Source of the DNA: Deltaproteobacteria bacterium
Lineage (GTDB): Bacteria; Desulfobacterota; Desulfomonilia; UBA1062
Assembly: GCA_018434685.1 (NCBI GenBank)
Contig: JAHDOV010000006.1
Location: forward strand, 1 to 64,000
Length of the DNA: 64,000 bases
Reading direction: 5' to 3'
Shown: positions 25,657 through 34,785 of the stretch, piece by piece
Layout of the letters: each line of letters starts with the position of its first letter
Numbering within the stretch: the first letter of the stretch is position 1
The notes under the pieces: model-generated
The model's database searches: none
Told to the model about the DNA's origin: nothing
The model's input: the letters and a program-made list of their open reading frames with translations, nothing else
Translations under genes and position numbers: made by a program

Positions 25657-27729
25657 TCAGCTCTCGAACTCACCGGCCGGTTCCGGCTCCTTGCGCATGC
25701 GCTGGAAGGCGTAGACTGCAAAGAAGCACGAAAGGCCGATGACATACGACACCATGGGCTGGTTCTCGAAGCCGAGCTTGCCTGCAAACAGGTAGGGCCG
25801 CATGATCAGCATGAAGCTTACCAGCATGAGCACGCCTTCATACCAGCGGTTCTTCACCATGAAGAAATTCTGCACAAAGGAAACAAAGGCGAACATGGCG
25901 ATAACCGTGGCGAAGAATATCCATGCGGCATACCAGAGACTGTTTATGCCGATGAGCAGCAGGTCGGTGTTGAAGATGAACATGAAGGGCAGAATGGCGG
26001 TGCGGATGTCGTAGCGGAAGCCCTGGATGCCGGTCTTGATGGGATCGGACTTGGCAATGGCCGATGCGGCAAAGGCAGCCAGGCCCACCGGCGGGGTGTC
26101 GTCGGCAAGGATTCCGAAGAAGAATACGAACAGGTGGGCGGCCAGCAGCGGGAAGACCACGCCGGCATCAGCCCCCAGGGTTACGATAACCGGTGCGGTG
26201 AGTGATGCCATGACGATGTAGTTGGCCGTGGTTGGCAGCCCCATACCCAGCAGCAGGCTGGTGAACGCGGTGATCAGGAGGATGAGGATGAAATTGCCGC
26301 CGGAGATGACCTCGATCACCTCGGTGATGATGCCGCCCAGGCCCAGGGTGACGATCCCCACGATGATCCCGGCTGCCGCAACGGCGACCCCGATTCCCAT
26401 CATGTTCTTGCCGCCGGCCACCAGCGCCTCCCAGATCTGCACGACACTGCGCTTCAGTGCATTATCAAGGGGTTTGCCGCGGTATATGTTCGTAATGATA
26501 TTCTGCACCGGTATGAGGATCGCCAGGGCGATGATGGCCCGGAAGGCTGCAAGCTGGGGTGAATGGCGGAATACCACCAGTTCGACGATCAGCACCACGA
26601 GCGGGATCAGGAAATGCAGACCATTGACGAAGGTTTTCACGAAAGGCGGCACCAGTTCCTTGGGCATGCCCTTGAGGCCTAGTTTGCCGGCCTCGATATG
26701 GGTGATGAACATGAGTGCGAAGTAGGAAGCCACGGCCGGAATGAAGGCGGCCCTGATCACCTCCACATATTCGACATTGCAGTATTCGGCGATGATGAAT
26801 GCCGCCGCACCCATGATGGGCGGCATGAGCTGGCCGTTGGTGCTGCAGGCCACCTCTACGGCGCCTGCCTTGTATGCCGGGTACCCGACACTCTTCATCA
26901 TGGGAATGGTGAAGGTGCCCGTGGTGACTGTATTGGCAATGCTGGAACCTGAAACCATCCCGGTCAGTCCGCTTGCCAGGACCGCTGCCTTGGCCGGGCC
27001 TCCCTTGAAACGCCCCAGCAGGCTGAAGGCGATATCCACGAAATACTTGCCGGCGCCGGCCTTGTCCAGCATGGCTCCAAAGAGCACGAACAGGAAGACG
27101 ATGGTTGCCGACACGTCCAGCGGCACGCCATAGATACCCTCGGTCGAGAGTGTGAGCTGACCGATGAGGCGGTTGAAGGAGACCCCTTTGAAGGCCAGCG
27201 GGCCAGGCATGTACGGCCCGTAAAAGCCGTAGAAGATAAATGCCGTGGCCACGATTGTCAGGGCAGGCCCCACAACGCGCCGGGCGGCCTCCAGCAGCAG
27301 GATCACCAGTGCAAATCCGATGAACAGGTCTCGCGTTAACGGGGAGCCCTGGCGCTGGCTGATTCCCACGTAGTCGAGCACGATATAGAGGGCCAGCACA
27401 GCGGCAACGATTGCCAGGGCAAAATCCAGCAGGGTGATTCTCTCCCTGATGCTGAGATATTTCAGCACCTGATTCTTGCGCGGCTTCTTGAACATGGGGT
27501 GGGCCAGGAAGACCAGGGACAGGGCAAAGGCCAGATGGACAGCCCGGATGACCGTGGCTTCCAGCAGCACGAACGACGAGATGGAGAGCTGGAAAAGAGA
27601 CCAGGCTGCCGCGATCAGCGGTATGAGCCAGCTCTGCCAGCCGCCAAGCGTCTTGGTAATGCCTTCGGCCTCTTCAAATATTCTTTGCGCTTCCTCGAGA
27701 TCTTTCTGATCGACCTTGTGTTCCAGCAA
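25657..27729 (-). CDS. TRAP transporter fused permease (4TM/12TM, DctQM type)
   Basis: A 690-residue membrane protein in which the small (DctQ-like, 4 helices) and large (DctM-like, 12 helices) TRAP subunits are joined, the form usually paired with TAXI binding proteins. It has an N-terminal helical start (QKDLEEAQRIFEEAEG) and many membrane segments; GLTGMVSGSSIANTVTTGTF near 260 and LGMGLPTTANYIVMASL near 500 are the conserved loops of the large subunit. It imports a carboxylate-type solute using an ion gradient. The start is a TTG behind CCGGAGGG; another start is possible. The binding-protein gene lies immediately upstream, with a stem-loop between. Confidence 0.92.
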   Translation of the reverse strand: MLEHKVDQKDLEEAQRIFEEAEGITKTLGGWQSWLIPLIAAAWSLFQLSISSFVLLEATVIRAVHLAFALSLVFLAHPMFKKPRKNQVLKYLSIRERITLLDFALAIVAAVLALYIVLDYVGISQRQGSPLTRDLFIGFALVILLLEAARRVVGPALTIVATAFIFYGFYGPYMPGPLAFKGVSFNRLIGQLTLSTEGIYGVPLDVSATIVFLFVLFGAMLDKAGAGKYFVDIAFSLLGRFKGGPAKAAVLASGLTGMVSGSSIANTVTTGTFTIPMMKSVGYPAYKAGAVEVACSTNGQLMPPIMGAAAFIIAEYCNVEYVEVIRAAFIPAVASYFALMFITHIEAGKLGLKGMPKELVPPFVKTFVNGLHFLIPLVVLIVELVVFRHSPQLAAFRAIIALAILIPVQNIITNIYRGKPLDNALKRSVVQIWEALVAGGKNMMGIGVAVAAAGIIVGIVTLGLGGIITEVIEVISGGNFILILLITAFTSLLLGMGLPTTANYIVMASLTAPVIVTLGADAGVVFPLLAAHLFVFFFGILADDTPPVGLAAFAASAIAKSDPIKTGIQGFRYDIRTAILPFMFIFNTDLLLIGINSLWYAAWIFFATVIAMFAFVSFVQNFFMVKNRWYEGVLMLVSFMLIMRPYLFAGKLGFENQPMVSYVIGLSCFFAVYAFQRMRKEPEPAGEFES

Positions 27730-27765
27730 AACAACCCTCCGGATCTTTGATAAACGGGTGAAGAA

Positions 27766-27787
27766 GGCGGGCCGGAGAGGGCCCGCC
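27766..27787 (-). promoter_or_regulatory. Stem-loop between TRAP genes
   Basis: GGCGGGCC and GGCCCGCC form a perfect 8-bp GC stem with a 6-base loop, located just after the stop of the binding-protein gene and before the permease gene. It has no U-tract; it could slow 3-prime decay or partly end transcription, giving more binding protein than permease. Confidence 0.6.
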
Positions 27788-27798
27788 GAGTTGGCTTG

Positions 27799-28800
27799 TT
27801 ATTTCAAACCGGCTTCTTTGTAGTATTTCAGGGCACCCGGGTGAATCGGAGCACTCAGACCTTCGAGCATGTTCTCTTTGGTGAGCGTGGCAAATGCCGG
27901 ATGAAGTTCTTTGAACTCGTCGAGATTCTCAAAAACCTCTTTGGCAACTGCATAGACAACGTCATCAGGCACATCGGCAGAGGTGCACAGGGTAGCCTTC
28001 ACGCCGTAGGTGGGTACATCGGCCGTATTGGTGACATTGGGATACTGGCTGATGGGTATGTAGGCCTTGGCATAGTAGGGATGATCGACAATCATCTTGT
28101 CGATGCCGGGGCCTTCGATGGGCACGAAATGGACCTTCCTGGTACCTGCCGAGGCCTCCATGAAGGAACCATTGGGGTGTCCCACGGTGTAGAAATAGGC
28201 ATCGATGCGGTCGTCCTGCAGCATCTTGGCGCTCTCTGCCGGTTTCAGACCCTCTGCTACCACGTCGGTCTCCCAGTTCATGCCGGCTGCTGCAATGGTG
28301 TCGAGCGCATTGCCGCGGTTTCCGCTGCCCGGCTGGCCGACGTTGACCTTCTTGCCCTTCAGGTCGGCTATGGTATTGATACCCGCATCATCGGCAGCGA
28401 TGAGGTTTACCGGTTCAGCATGCATGGCGAATACTGCGCGCAGTTTCTCCTGCTTGCCAACGGGTTCCCATTCTGCGACACCGTTGAGTGCCTGGAACTG
28501 ACGGTCGGACTGTACCATGCCGAACTCCAGGTCGCCGGCAAGGATAGCATTCACGTTGAAAACCGACCCGCCGGTGGATTCCACGGTCACCTTGATGTTG
28601 TACTGGTCGTTCTTCTTGTTGACGATCTTGCTGATTGCACCGCCGGCAGGATAATACACGCCGGTGACGCCGCCCGTTCCTATGGTTGCGAAACGCTTCT
28701 GGGATACTGGAGAAGCAGATGCCTCTTCACCCTTCTGCGAACAACCGGTAAATGCGAAAACCATCAGGATACATAACAAAAGACAGCAAATACGTTTCAT
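27799..28800 (-). CDS. TAXI family TRAP solute-binding lipoprotein
   Basis: A 333-residue periplasmic binding protein of the TAXI (TRAP-associated extracytoplasmic immunogenic) family. The N-terminus is a lipoprotein signal (LMVFAFTGC, Cys near 20). The mature part has the family signature IGTGGVTGVYYPAGGAISKI near 47 and KKVNVGQPGSGNRGNALD near 145. It captures a solute for the fused permease coded downstream. The start at 28800 is chosen because AAGGAGAATATGT precedes it; a longer frame to 28842 has no ribosome site. Gene order binding protein then permease is the usual one. Confidence 0.93.
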   Translation of the reverse strand: MKRICCLLLCILMVFAFTGCSQKGEEASASPVSQKRFATIGTGGVTGVYYPAGGAISKIVNKKNDQYNIKVTVESTGGSVFNVNAILAGDLEFGMVQSDRQFQALNGVAEWEPVGKQEKLRAVFAMHAEPVNLIAADDAGINTIADLKGKKVNVGQPGSGNRGNALDTIAAAGMNWETDVVAEGLKPAESAKMLQDDRIDAYFYTVGHPNGSFMEASAGTRKVHFVPIEGPGIDKMIVDHPYYAKAYIPISQYPNVTNTADVPTYGVKATLCTSADVPDDVVYAVAKEVFENLDEFKELHPAFATLTKENMLEGLSAPIHPGALKYYKEAGLK

Positions 28801-28849
28801 ACATATTCTCCTTTGTGGTATTCTTTGCCGCTGAACAAACAACCGCTAC

Positions 28850-28878
28850 ACCATAAAGCATCATGGGGATAAGCTCAA
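28850..28878 (-). promoter_or_regulatory. Candidate sigma-70 type promoter of the TRAP operon
   Basis: On the minus strand TTGAGC, a 17-base spacer and TATGGT, ending about 50 bases before the TAXI start. Spacing is ideal and each box has at least four matches. Confidence 0.5.
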
Positions 28879-28944
28879 GAAATTTTTGCAGACCGGCTCT
28901 ATCACACTGATAAGAGGCAGCCTGCACATACGTTCTCGGAACTC

Positions 28945-28982
28945 TGTAGGGCAGGGTGATGCCGAAGGCATCTCCCTGCCAG
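28945..28982. repeat. GTAG palindrome with GATGCC core
   Basis: GTAGGGCAGGGTGATGCCGAAGGCATCTCCCTGCC: nested arms GGCAGGG/CCCTGCC and GATGCC/GGCATC. The core resembles the GAGATGCCTTCGGCAT hairpins at about 980 and 1210. Confidence 0.7.
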
Positions 28983-29035
28983 TCCTGATTCCCTCTCGGA
29001 CAGGGATCTTTTGTTTGGATGGCATTAAATGCCGT

Positions 29036-29410
29036 CTACTGGACCGTGATCTTGGCTTCTCCCGAGCCGAATATTTTGCATGTGGCCTTTACTTCGAGCT
29101 CGTCGCCGGCTTCGGCAGGGATCTGGTAGGTGTAGATAAATGGTTTCTCCTTGGGCTGGTTTGTATATTCTTCAGTGGCCACCACGGTTCCGTTTTTCAT
29201 GATCTCCACGGTCTTGATGTAGTGAGTGGAGGTAAACGTTGTCTTGTGGGAAATGGTCACAGAGAGGGTCTGCTGTGCAAGATCATAGCCGATGATAACC
29301 TCCTTCGGGGGGTGTGCGCTTGCCATGGTACTGTTCGCAAGTGAGAATATCCCCACTGCAACTGCAATCCAACATGCCTTTGCTGCCTTGGTTTTCAATG
29401 CTGACGACAT
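29036..29410 (-). CDS. Periplasmic superoxide-reductase-like domain protein
   Basis: A 124-residue exported protein. A signal peptide ends near residue 32 (LANSTMASA). The mature domain begins HPPKEVIIGYD, followed by SHKTTFTSTHYIKTVEIMKN and a late EVKATCKIFGSGEA. The layout of two histidines before an HYI strand and a cysteine near the C-terminus resembles the iron site of desulfoferrodoxin/superoxide reductase, but the final histidine after the cysteine (CNxH) is absent and the spacing between histidines is longer. It may have lost or changed metal function. The start at 29410 has GGGAG 8 bases before it. It is a single gene; its promoter is not clear. Confidence 0.65.
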   Translation of the reverse strand: MSSALKTKAAKACWIAVAVGIFSLANSTMASAHPPKEVIIGYDLAQQTLSVTISHKTTFTSTHYIKTVEIMKNGTVVATEEYTNQPKEKPFIYTYQIPAEAGDELEVKATCKIFGSGEAKITVQ

Positions 29411-29620
29411 AAATAGAGCTCCCTTCATTCTTGGTAAAGTTTGTGCTGCCTGAAACGGGTATTGCACCAGCTTGTGCATATCAGCCGGGAGGAGATGCTG
29501 CCCGGCAATAAACAGTGTCAGCCTGGAGGAAAATCGCACAAAATCCTTTCCCTGGAAAGAAGATAATCATTTGGAAGGAAAGAATCAAGATTAAAAACCT
29601 TTATTTGTTGAATAGTTATA

Positions 29621-29777
29621 TTAGTCTTTTAGACTGTAGGCGTTTAGACTGTTAGAAAAAGATGATGAGACAGAAAAAAGTAGCCGGAATCCGGAGATCA
29701 GGGGAGAAGGCAGGGAGTTGGAATGGATCATAGACCTAACAGCCTTCTGCACCCCAGGGGCATTTCTTTCAGGGCAT
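29621..29777 (-). repeat. CCTGAAAGAAATGCCC repeat family, copy 1
   Basis: About 155 bp, in reverse orientation here, running from CCTGAAAGAAATGCCCCTGG through TAGGTCTATGATCCATTCCA to AACAGTCTAAACGCCTACAG. Close copies are at 54680-54835, and degraded ones at 49737-49880 and 51290-51445. Confidence 0.8.
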
Positions 29778-29819
29778 CTATCCATCTGAGTAGTTATGAA
29801 GTGCATACAGGGGGATATC

Positions 29820-29965
29820 ACACCACGAAGAGCACGAAGGGAGTTCATCCGTAAGGATTTCATAAAACGCTAACGCGTACATTCCGTGGCGATGTGTTTA
29901 GGATGGGCATTAAGCGTTTTGTCCTATGATTTTGTTCGTGCTTCTCGTGTCCTTCGTGGTGAGAA
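29820..29965. repeat. CACCACGAAG inverted repeat
   Basis: CACCACGAAGAGCACGAAGG at about 29821 and its inverse (CGTGTCCTTCGTGGTG) at about 29946, about 110 bp apart. It is a common type of intergenic repeat in this group of bacteria. The remainder of 29411-30179 is unassigned. Confidence 0.7.
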
Positions 29966-30179
29966 CAATGGGCTGTGAAAAAAATGCAACCTATAGAAGT
30001 ATGCTTCACTGAGAAGAACCAGATGAAGAGGGAGTCTCCTGAGGAGCCTGAAGGTGCAGAGCGAAGCGGGACGTGTCCGGCACAGCAAAGGGCGGAGACG
30101 GATGGAACAAGCACTGCCGGAACCGTTGCCGCAGGGGGGAGAGACACCGCTGAGAGAATTCCGGGGAAGTTCCCTGTGC

Positions 30180-30716
30180 CTAGAATTCCGGGGCGTCTTG
30201 TTCCGGCTGCGGCGCTATTCTGCGGTAGAACCTTTCGCTGGCATCGATGGTGGGCCATGCAAGATAGCCGGAGACATATTTGACCAGCGCCTGACCCCAG
30301 ATGGCCGGCCAGTTGAAACCGAATGCGATCGTCACGAACAGCAGGCTGTCGAGCGGGCAGGAAAAGGTGTTGGAAACAGCAAGCCTGGCCTTCATGGACC
30401 GGTTCTTCATCAGGGTGAATATGAGCCAGTCCACAGCCTCGGATCCCAGGAATGCAACGGCAGATGCCAGGGCCACCTGCCAGCTCAGCAGAACTGTGAT
30501 CGCGGTACAGCCGAGCATGAAGTACCACACCTTGTGGCCCCAGAAGCGCTGAACAAAATCGCGTGCCGAAAACGTCAGCCCGATCCAGACGGCCCCGGCC
30601 GGAAAGGTGATGCCGAAGAAGGTGACGATGCCGAACCAGATCACAAAGAGATTTCCCAGGAGAATACTTGCCGTATATATCAGTGCGGTGAGCCACTTGG
30701 CCTGATTGATCGTCAT
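30180..30716 (-). CDS. VUT family membrane protein (queuosine-precursor-transporter-like)
   Basis: A 178-residue integral membrane protein with about six hydrophobic segments. It shows VUT/YhhQ signatures: FSARDFVQRFWGHK near 50, ASAVAFLGSEAVDWLIFTLM near 85 and NTFSCPLDSLLFVTIAFG near 118. YhhQ-type members take up queuosine precursors such as 7-cyano-7-deazaguanine; which ligand this one moves is not known. The start MTINQAKW at 30716 is chosen because GAGG lies 7 bases upstream. It is a single gene; two direct CCCCGGAATTCT repeats follow at the 3-prime end. Confidence 0.82.
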   Translation of the reverse strand: MTINQAKWLTALIYTASILLGNLFVIWFGIVTFFGITFPAGAVWIGLTFSARDFVQRFWGHKVWYFMLGCTAITVLLSWQVALASAVAFLGSEAVDWLIFTLMKNRSMKARLAVSNTFSCPLDSLLFVTIAFGFNWPAIWGQALVKYVSGYLAWPTIDASERFYRRIAPQPEQDAPEF

Positions 30717-30939
30717 AGCTGTCCTCAATAATCCCCTCAGGGGTTACTATCCTGTCCCGATGCCTTCGCTTCAGTGCCGTACCGGCGCAAAACCTCATCC
30801 GGCATTCATAACCTGCTGCTTGTCACCGGGCAGTTTATCGGCGCACCTTAGCAGAAAATTCGCCAGGAGGACATAATTTTAACCCGCAGTCTTTTCAGGG
30901 TTTTATCCCCCAGACAGGGGGTGTGGAGCTCATAACACT

Positions 30940-31317
30940 GTAGGAGCGGCTTCAGCCGCGACCACGGGCACGAGCGGTATGCTCGGGAACAGCGTCAGTA
31001 CAGGAGTCGGGAAACAGGATCTAAGAGGCGCTGGGCGCGAGGCACTAGGCGCTGGGCAAAAACTTGGAAAACCAGGCAGGGCAAGACATGTGGAACATGA
31101 TCCGAGTCAGAAGGCAGAACGAGCAGGTGAGTCCGGGAACCGAGGCAGAAGGGGAAAAGCAAAACAGAAACAACTGAAAAGAACGCACGGCAGAGGCGCT
31201 GGGCGCGAGGCATCCGGCTTTGTTATGGCTATGCCGGACAAGCCAGGCGCTGAGCAAAGACGTGGAAAACCTGGCAGAGATTGTAGGGCAGGCTGCGAAC
31301 AGAGTGAGCTGCCTGCC
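30940..31317. repeat. Composite repeat block
   Basis: A single GTAG REP (30940-30962), filler of GCGCTGGGCGCGAGGCACTA and AGGCAGAAGG type (31020-31260, nearly the same as that at 25080-25220), and a GTAG palindrome with GGCAGGC arms (31283-31317). No gene is supported in 30717-31346. Confidence 0.75.
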
Positions 31318-31346
31318 GTTACCGGGAAGCAAGACCGGTGGGCTTA

Positions 31347-33584
31347 TCAGAAGCGCGCGGCAACGCCGACGCCGCCATGATAGTCAGAGTCGTAGTTGCA
31401 GACAATCGACAATTGTTTCGACAGGACGTATTCCAGGGTGAAGCGCCAGCCGGCCTTTGTGTTGGCAAACCACTTAAAGTCGAGCCGTTCCATCAGGGAA
31501 ATGCTGCTTCCCACCTCGATGCGCACATCGGCATCCGTATCGATGCGGATCTCGCCCTGGAGATACAGGGGCAGCAGGTAGCGCATGCCGGCTATACCGA
31601 GAGACTCTGTATCGCTGAACGATCCGCCGGCAAACACGCCGAAAAGGCGGGTCAGGTGCCTCTCATAGTCTGCATCGACCTCGTATTCGCCCTCCCACGA
31701 GGCATCCCACTTGGCATTGACGCTGTTGCGGGTGTTGGACACGACCAGAGAGCCTTCGTTCATGTGGGTCATTGCCGAGGCCTCTGCCCATGCGAACAGG
31801 TCATCGTCCATCATCTCCCCGCGATCTTTGCGTGCCTCGAGAAGCACAGGGTCGATCAGCGAGCCTTCGTAGTGCACAACCCGCATCATCCCGGAAACCA
31901 TGTGGTAGAGGAGGTGGCAGTGAAACAGCCAGTCCTTGTCTTCTGAGGCCAGAAACTCGATTTCCGTTGTTTTCAGCGGTGCCGCATCTACCGTGTGCTT
32001 CAGGGGTGCGTAGTCGCCCTGGCCGTTCAGCACCCGGAAAAAGTGCCCGTGCAGGTGCATGGGGTGGTGCATCATGGTTGTGTTCACCAGGACAAAGCGC
32101 ACATTCTCTCCTTGCCGGATGAGGATCGAGTCGGCCTCGGTCATGGTTTTGCCGTTGAACGACCACACGAAGCGGTCCATATCGCCGGTGAGTTCGAGCC
32201 GGATCACGCGGGTGGGATTTTCTGCCGGCAGCGCTGTGGGCACTTTTGAGCGCAGCATGGAGTAGTCGAAGATGCGGGGGCTCTTTTCCCCAGTCGCCTG
32301 GCTGCCATTGTTCATCTCCGTCGCGGCACCCTGGTGGCCCGGGGGATGCTCGGCCATAGCGGCTTCGTGACCGGACATCGGGGTATCGCTGCTGCCCTGA
32401 GCATCCATATCCATTGTGCCGTGCATCCTGAAGAGATTCGGCTTTGGCACATCCGGTGCCGATACGATATCGCCCCTGCCCAGATAGGCCGAGGCATGTC
32501 CGGAGCGATCCTGGGCAGTGGCCCTGAATTCATAGGCCCCGTCCCCGGGAATCTCGATGAGGAAGTCATAGGTCTCCGCGGTGGCGATGAGCACGCGATC
32601 GACCTCTACCGGCTCAACCGGGAGACCGTCAGCGCTGATGAGTTTCATGGGCCCGCCCGCGAACTGCACGTGAAAGTACGTGGAGGCAGCAGCATTGATC
32701 ACCCGGAGACGTATCGTCTGCCCGGGGTAGGTATTGGGCATGGCAAATTCTCTCTGTGAGTTGATGAGGAAATGGTCGTAGTAGACATCCGAAACATCCA
32801 TGGGCGGCATGAGCATGAAAGACTGCATGAGCCTGTTTTTTACTGCCCTGTTCTCGATCACGCGGTCCCAGCTCTGCGTGGTGCCCTTCCTGATGGAATA
32901 CCAGTCGCTCCCGCGTTTCAGGGTGCGCAGTACCTCGTAGGGGGTCTCATTGGTCCAGTCGGAGAGAACCAGCACCACGTCATGATCGGCATTGATGGTT
33001 TCTTCTTTCGGGAAAATGACGATAGCGCCGTACACCCCGCTCTGCTCCTGGAGATTGGTGTGCGAGTGGTACCAGTAGGTGCCGGACTGCACCACAGGGA
33101 ACTCAAAGGTGTGGGTCGTAGCCGGCTGGATGGGCATGGTGGTGATATAGGGCACCCCATCCATCTCATTGGGCAGGAGGATGCCGTGCCAGTGAATGGA
33201 GGTTTCCTCCTTGAGCAGGTTGTGAATGCGGATAACGGCATGGTCACCTTCGGTAAAGGTGAGGGTTGGGCCGGGAATCCGGCCGTTTATCGCCAGGGCC
33301 TTTACCGGTGTGCCGCCGAGGTCGATAGTGGCGGGATGGATCTTCAGGTCATATTTCACGGTTTCGCACTGTGCCGGAACAGGCAGTGTCATGATTGCAA
33401 TGGCTGACATGCACAGGCATACCAGCACGACGAGAAAGTGCCTGATACTCCGTGCCTGTTTATCAACGGCTGACGCACAGGCGGCTTGGCTCATGTCCGC
33501 GATGCCCGGATTCTTTCGTGAAGGGGCGACAGCAGGTGTGTTCAACGGGCAGATGCGGTGCTCATATGCCCTTTCCATTCTCAT
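31347..33584 (-). CDS. Multicopper oxidase (CopA-like) fused to a CopB-like outer-membrane domain
   Basis: A 745-residue protein. A hydrophobic export segment lies near residues 48-72. The multicopper oxidase part (about 75-570) has the copper motifs HWHG near 132, WYHSHTNLQEQSG near 170, HPMHLHGHFF near 500 and WLFHCHLLYHMVSGMM near 550. A Met/His-rich insert (MHGTMDMD, MSGHEAAMAEHPPGHQG) near 390-420 is typical of CopA. After residue 572 come 173 residues that resemble CopB: acidic FAWAEASAMTH, YEVDADYERHLTRLFGVFAG, GMRYLLPLYLQGEIRI and a final phenylalanine, as for outer-membrane beta-barrels. CopA oxidises Cu(I) in the periplasm. The start is uncertain; the ATG at 33494 is an alternative and neither has a good ribosome site. 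Confidence 0.85.
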   Translation of the reverse strand: MRMERAYEHRICPLNTPAVAPSRKNPGIADMSQAACASAVDKQARSIRHFLVVLVCLCMSAIAIMTLPVPAQCETVKYDLKIHPATIDLGGTPVKALAINGRIPGPTLTFTEGDHAVIRIHNLLKEETSIHWHGILLPNEMDGVPYITTMPIQPATTHTFEFPVVQSGTYWYHSHTNLQEQSGVYGAIVIFPKEETINADHDVVLVLSDWTNETPYEVLRTLKRGSDWYSIRKGTTQSWDRVIENRAVKNRLMQSFMLMPPMDVSDVYYDHFLINSQREFAMPNTYPGQTIRLRVINAAASTYFHVQFAGGPMKLISADGLPVEPVEVDRVLIATAETYDFLIEIPGDGAYEFRATAQDRSGHASAYLGRGDIVSAPDVPKPNLFRMHGTMDMDAQGSSDTPMSGHEAAMAEHPPGHQGAATEMNNGSQATGEKSPRIFDYSMLRSKVPTALPAENPTRVIRLELTGDMDRFVWSFNGKTMTEADSILIRQGENVRFVLVNTTMMHHPMHLHGHFFRVLNGQGDYAPLKHTVDAAPLKTTEIEFLASEDKDWLFHCHLLYHMVSGMMRVVHYEGSLIDPVLLEARKDRGEMMDDDLFAWAEASAMTHMNEGSLVVSNTRNSVNAKWDASWEGEYEVDADYERHLTRLFGVFAGGSFSDTESLGIAGMRYLLPLYLQGEIRIDTDADVRIEVGSSISLMERLDFKWFANTKAGWRFTLEYVLSKQLSIVCNYDSDYHGGVGVAARF

Positions 33585-33667
33585 TATAATAGGCCCGGCA
33601 CGTTCAAAGGCAATGGGCAGACGCTCTGTCGTGCCTCACCGGGTCTGCAGTCTCTCCCCCGGTTCCT

Positions 33668-34600
33668 CTACTGCTGCTTTTTCAGGAACGACACATAGTA
33701 TCCCGCTGTCTCTTTGGGCCTCTCGAGCATGGGCAGGTGACCGCAGTCCTTCATGATGATGGTTTGAGAATCGGGCAGCAGCCGGGTGAGGATCTCGGTG
33801 GTGGAGACGTGGAGAATCCGGTCCCTGTCTCCCCAGATGACGAGCACCGGCAGATCGATGCCGGACAGCAGCGATGAGACATCAGCCGGTTCGGCATTGA
33901 GGTCGTTCCACATCTTCTGGTTGAAGGCGTTCGATGCAATCGCCTGCCTGGCGAGCACCGACGTGATGGGCCAGGGGATAAAGGGCTTTTTGTAGAAGGC
34001 ATATTCCAGCAGCGTGGAGTATTCTTCCTCGCTGGCAGGGGTGAGAGGGTTCTGCCCCCTCATGATCGCCAGCTGGAGATCGCTCGGCCGGGGAGACAGC
34101 GCTGTGAGGCCGGCATTGTCGAGCAGGCACATGGTGATGACGCGCTGCGGGTTCCGGGCAGCATAGACGATGGAGATGTACCCGCCCATGGAGTTGCCCG
34201 CAATGTGGAACCTGGAGAGCCCCAGGGCATCGGCCGCACCGGCAAGGCTGTCGGCGAAATAATCGATGGAGTAGGTTCTGTCTTCGAGTTTGCTGTTGTC
34301 TCCGTGGCCGGGCATGTCGAAGGCCACCACGCGGTATTCGGCAGGTATATCCCTCACGAAACGCATCCAGTTATCCTTGTTGGCCCCGAAGCCATGGATG
34401 AGCACGATGGTCTCACCCTTCCCGGCACGCTCCAGGTACGACATGGTCAACCCGCCGATTTCCACCGAGCCGGGTTTGAGGTCGGCCCTGCCGCGTTCAG
34501 CCGTGATGCCAAAATCATACATGTGCTGCTGAAAGGATGTACACCCGCTTACCAGCCAGAAAGGTACAAGCATTGCCAGAATAAACCAGATCTTTCTCAT
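33668..34600 (-). CDS. Alpha/beta hydrolase lipoprotein
   Basis: A 310-residue hydrolase with a lipoprotein signal (MLVPFWLVSGC, Cys near 20). The fold markers are VLIHGFGANKDNW near 72 (oxyanion region), AFDMPGHGDN near 100, the nucleophile elbow IAGNSMGGYIS near 138, a late Asp in VIWGDRDRI and His in MKDCGHLPMLE. These give a complete Ser-Asp-His triad of the 2-hydroxymuconic-hydrolase/lipase type. The substrate is unknown. GATGGGGGTGGCTGC precedes the ATG. The multicopper oxidase gene follows 83 bases downstream on the same strand, so they might be co-transcribed. Confidence 0.87.
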   Translation of the reverse strand: MRKIWFILAMLVPFWLVSGCTSFQQHMYDFGITAERGRADLKPGSVEIGGLTMSYLERAGKGETIVLIHGFGANKDNWMRFVRDIPAEYRVVAFDMPGHGDNSKLEDRTYSIDYFADSLAGAADALGLSRFHIAGNSMGGYISIVYAARNPQRVITMCLLDNAGLTALSPRPSDLQLAIMRGQNPLTPASEEEYSTLLEYAFYKKPFIPWPITSVLARQAIASNAFNQKMWNDLNAEPADVSSLLSGIDLPVLVIWGDRDRILHVSTTEILTRLLPDSQTIIMKDCGHLPMLERPKETAGYYVSFLKKQQ

Positions 34601-34785
34601 GCAGCCACCCCCATCACGATTACTAACGATAATTTCAAGATTTGTTTCATGGTATCTTCCAAATGGTTATGCCGTCAATGCATAAAATCTGTTTTTATCC
34701 ACAAATAGCCCCCATCGGAGGTGCATGAAGAAAATAAGGCAAAGGCGCATGTCCCGGCCAGGGACAGAGGGCCATGCTTCACCGG

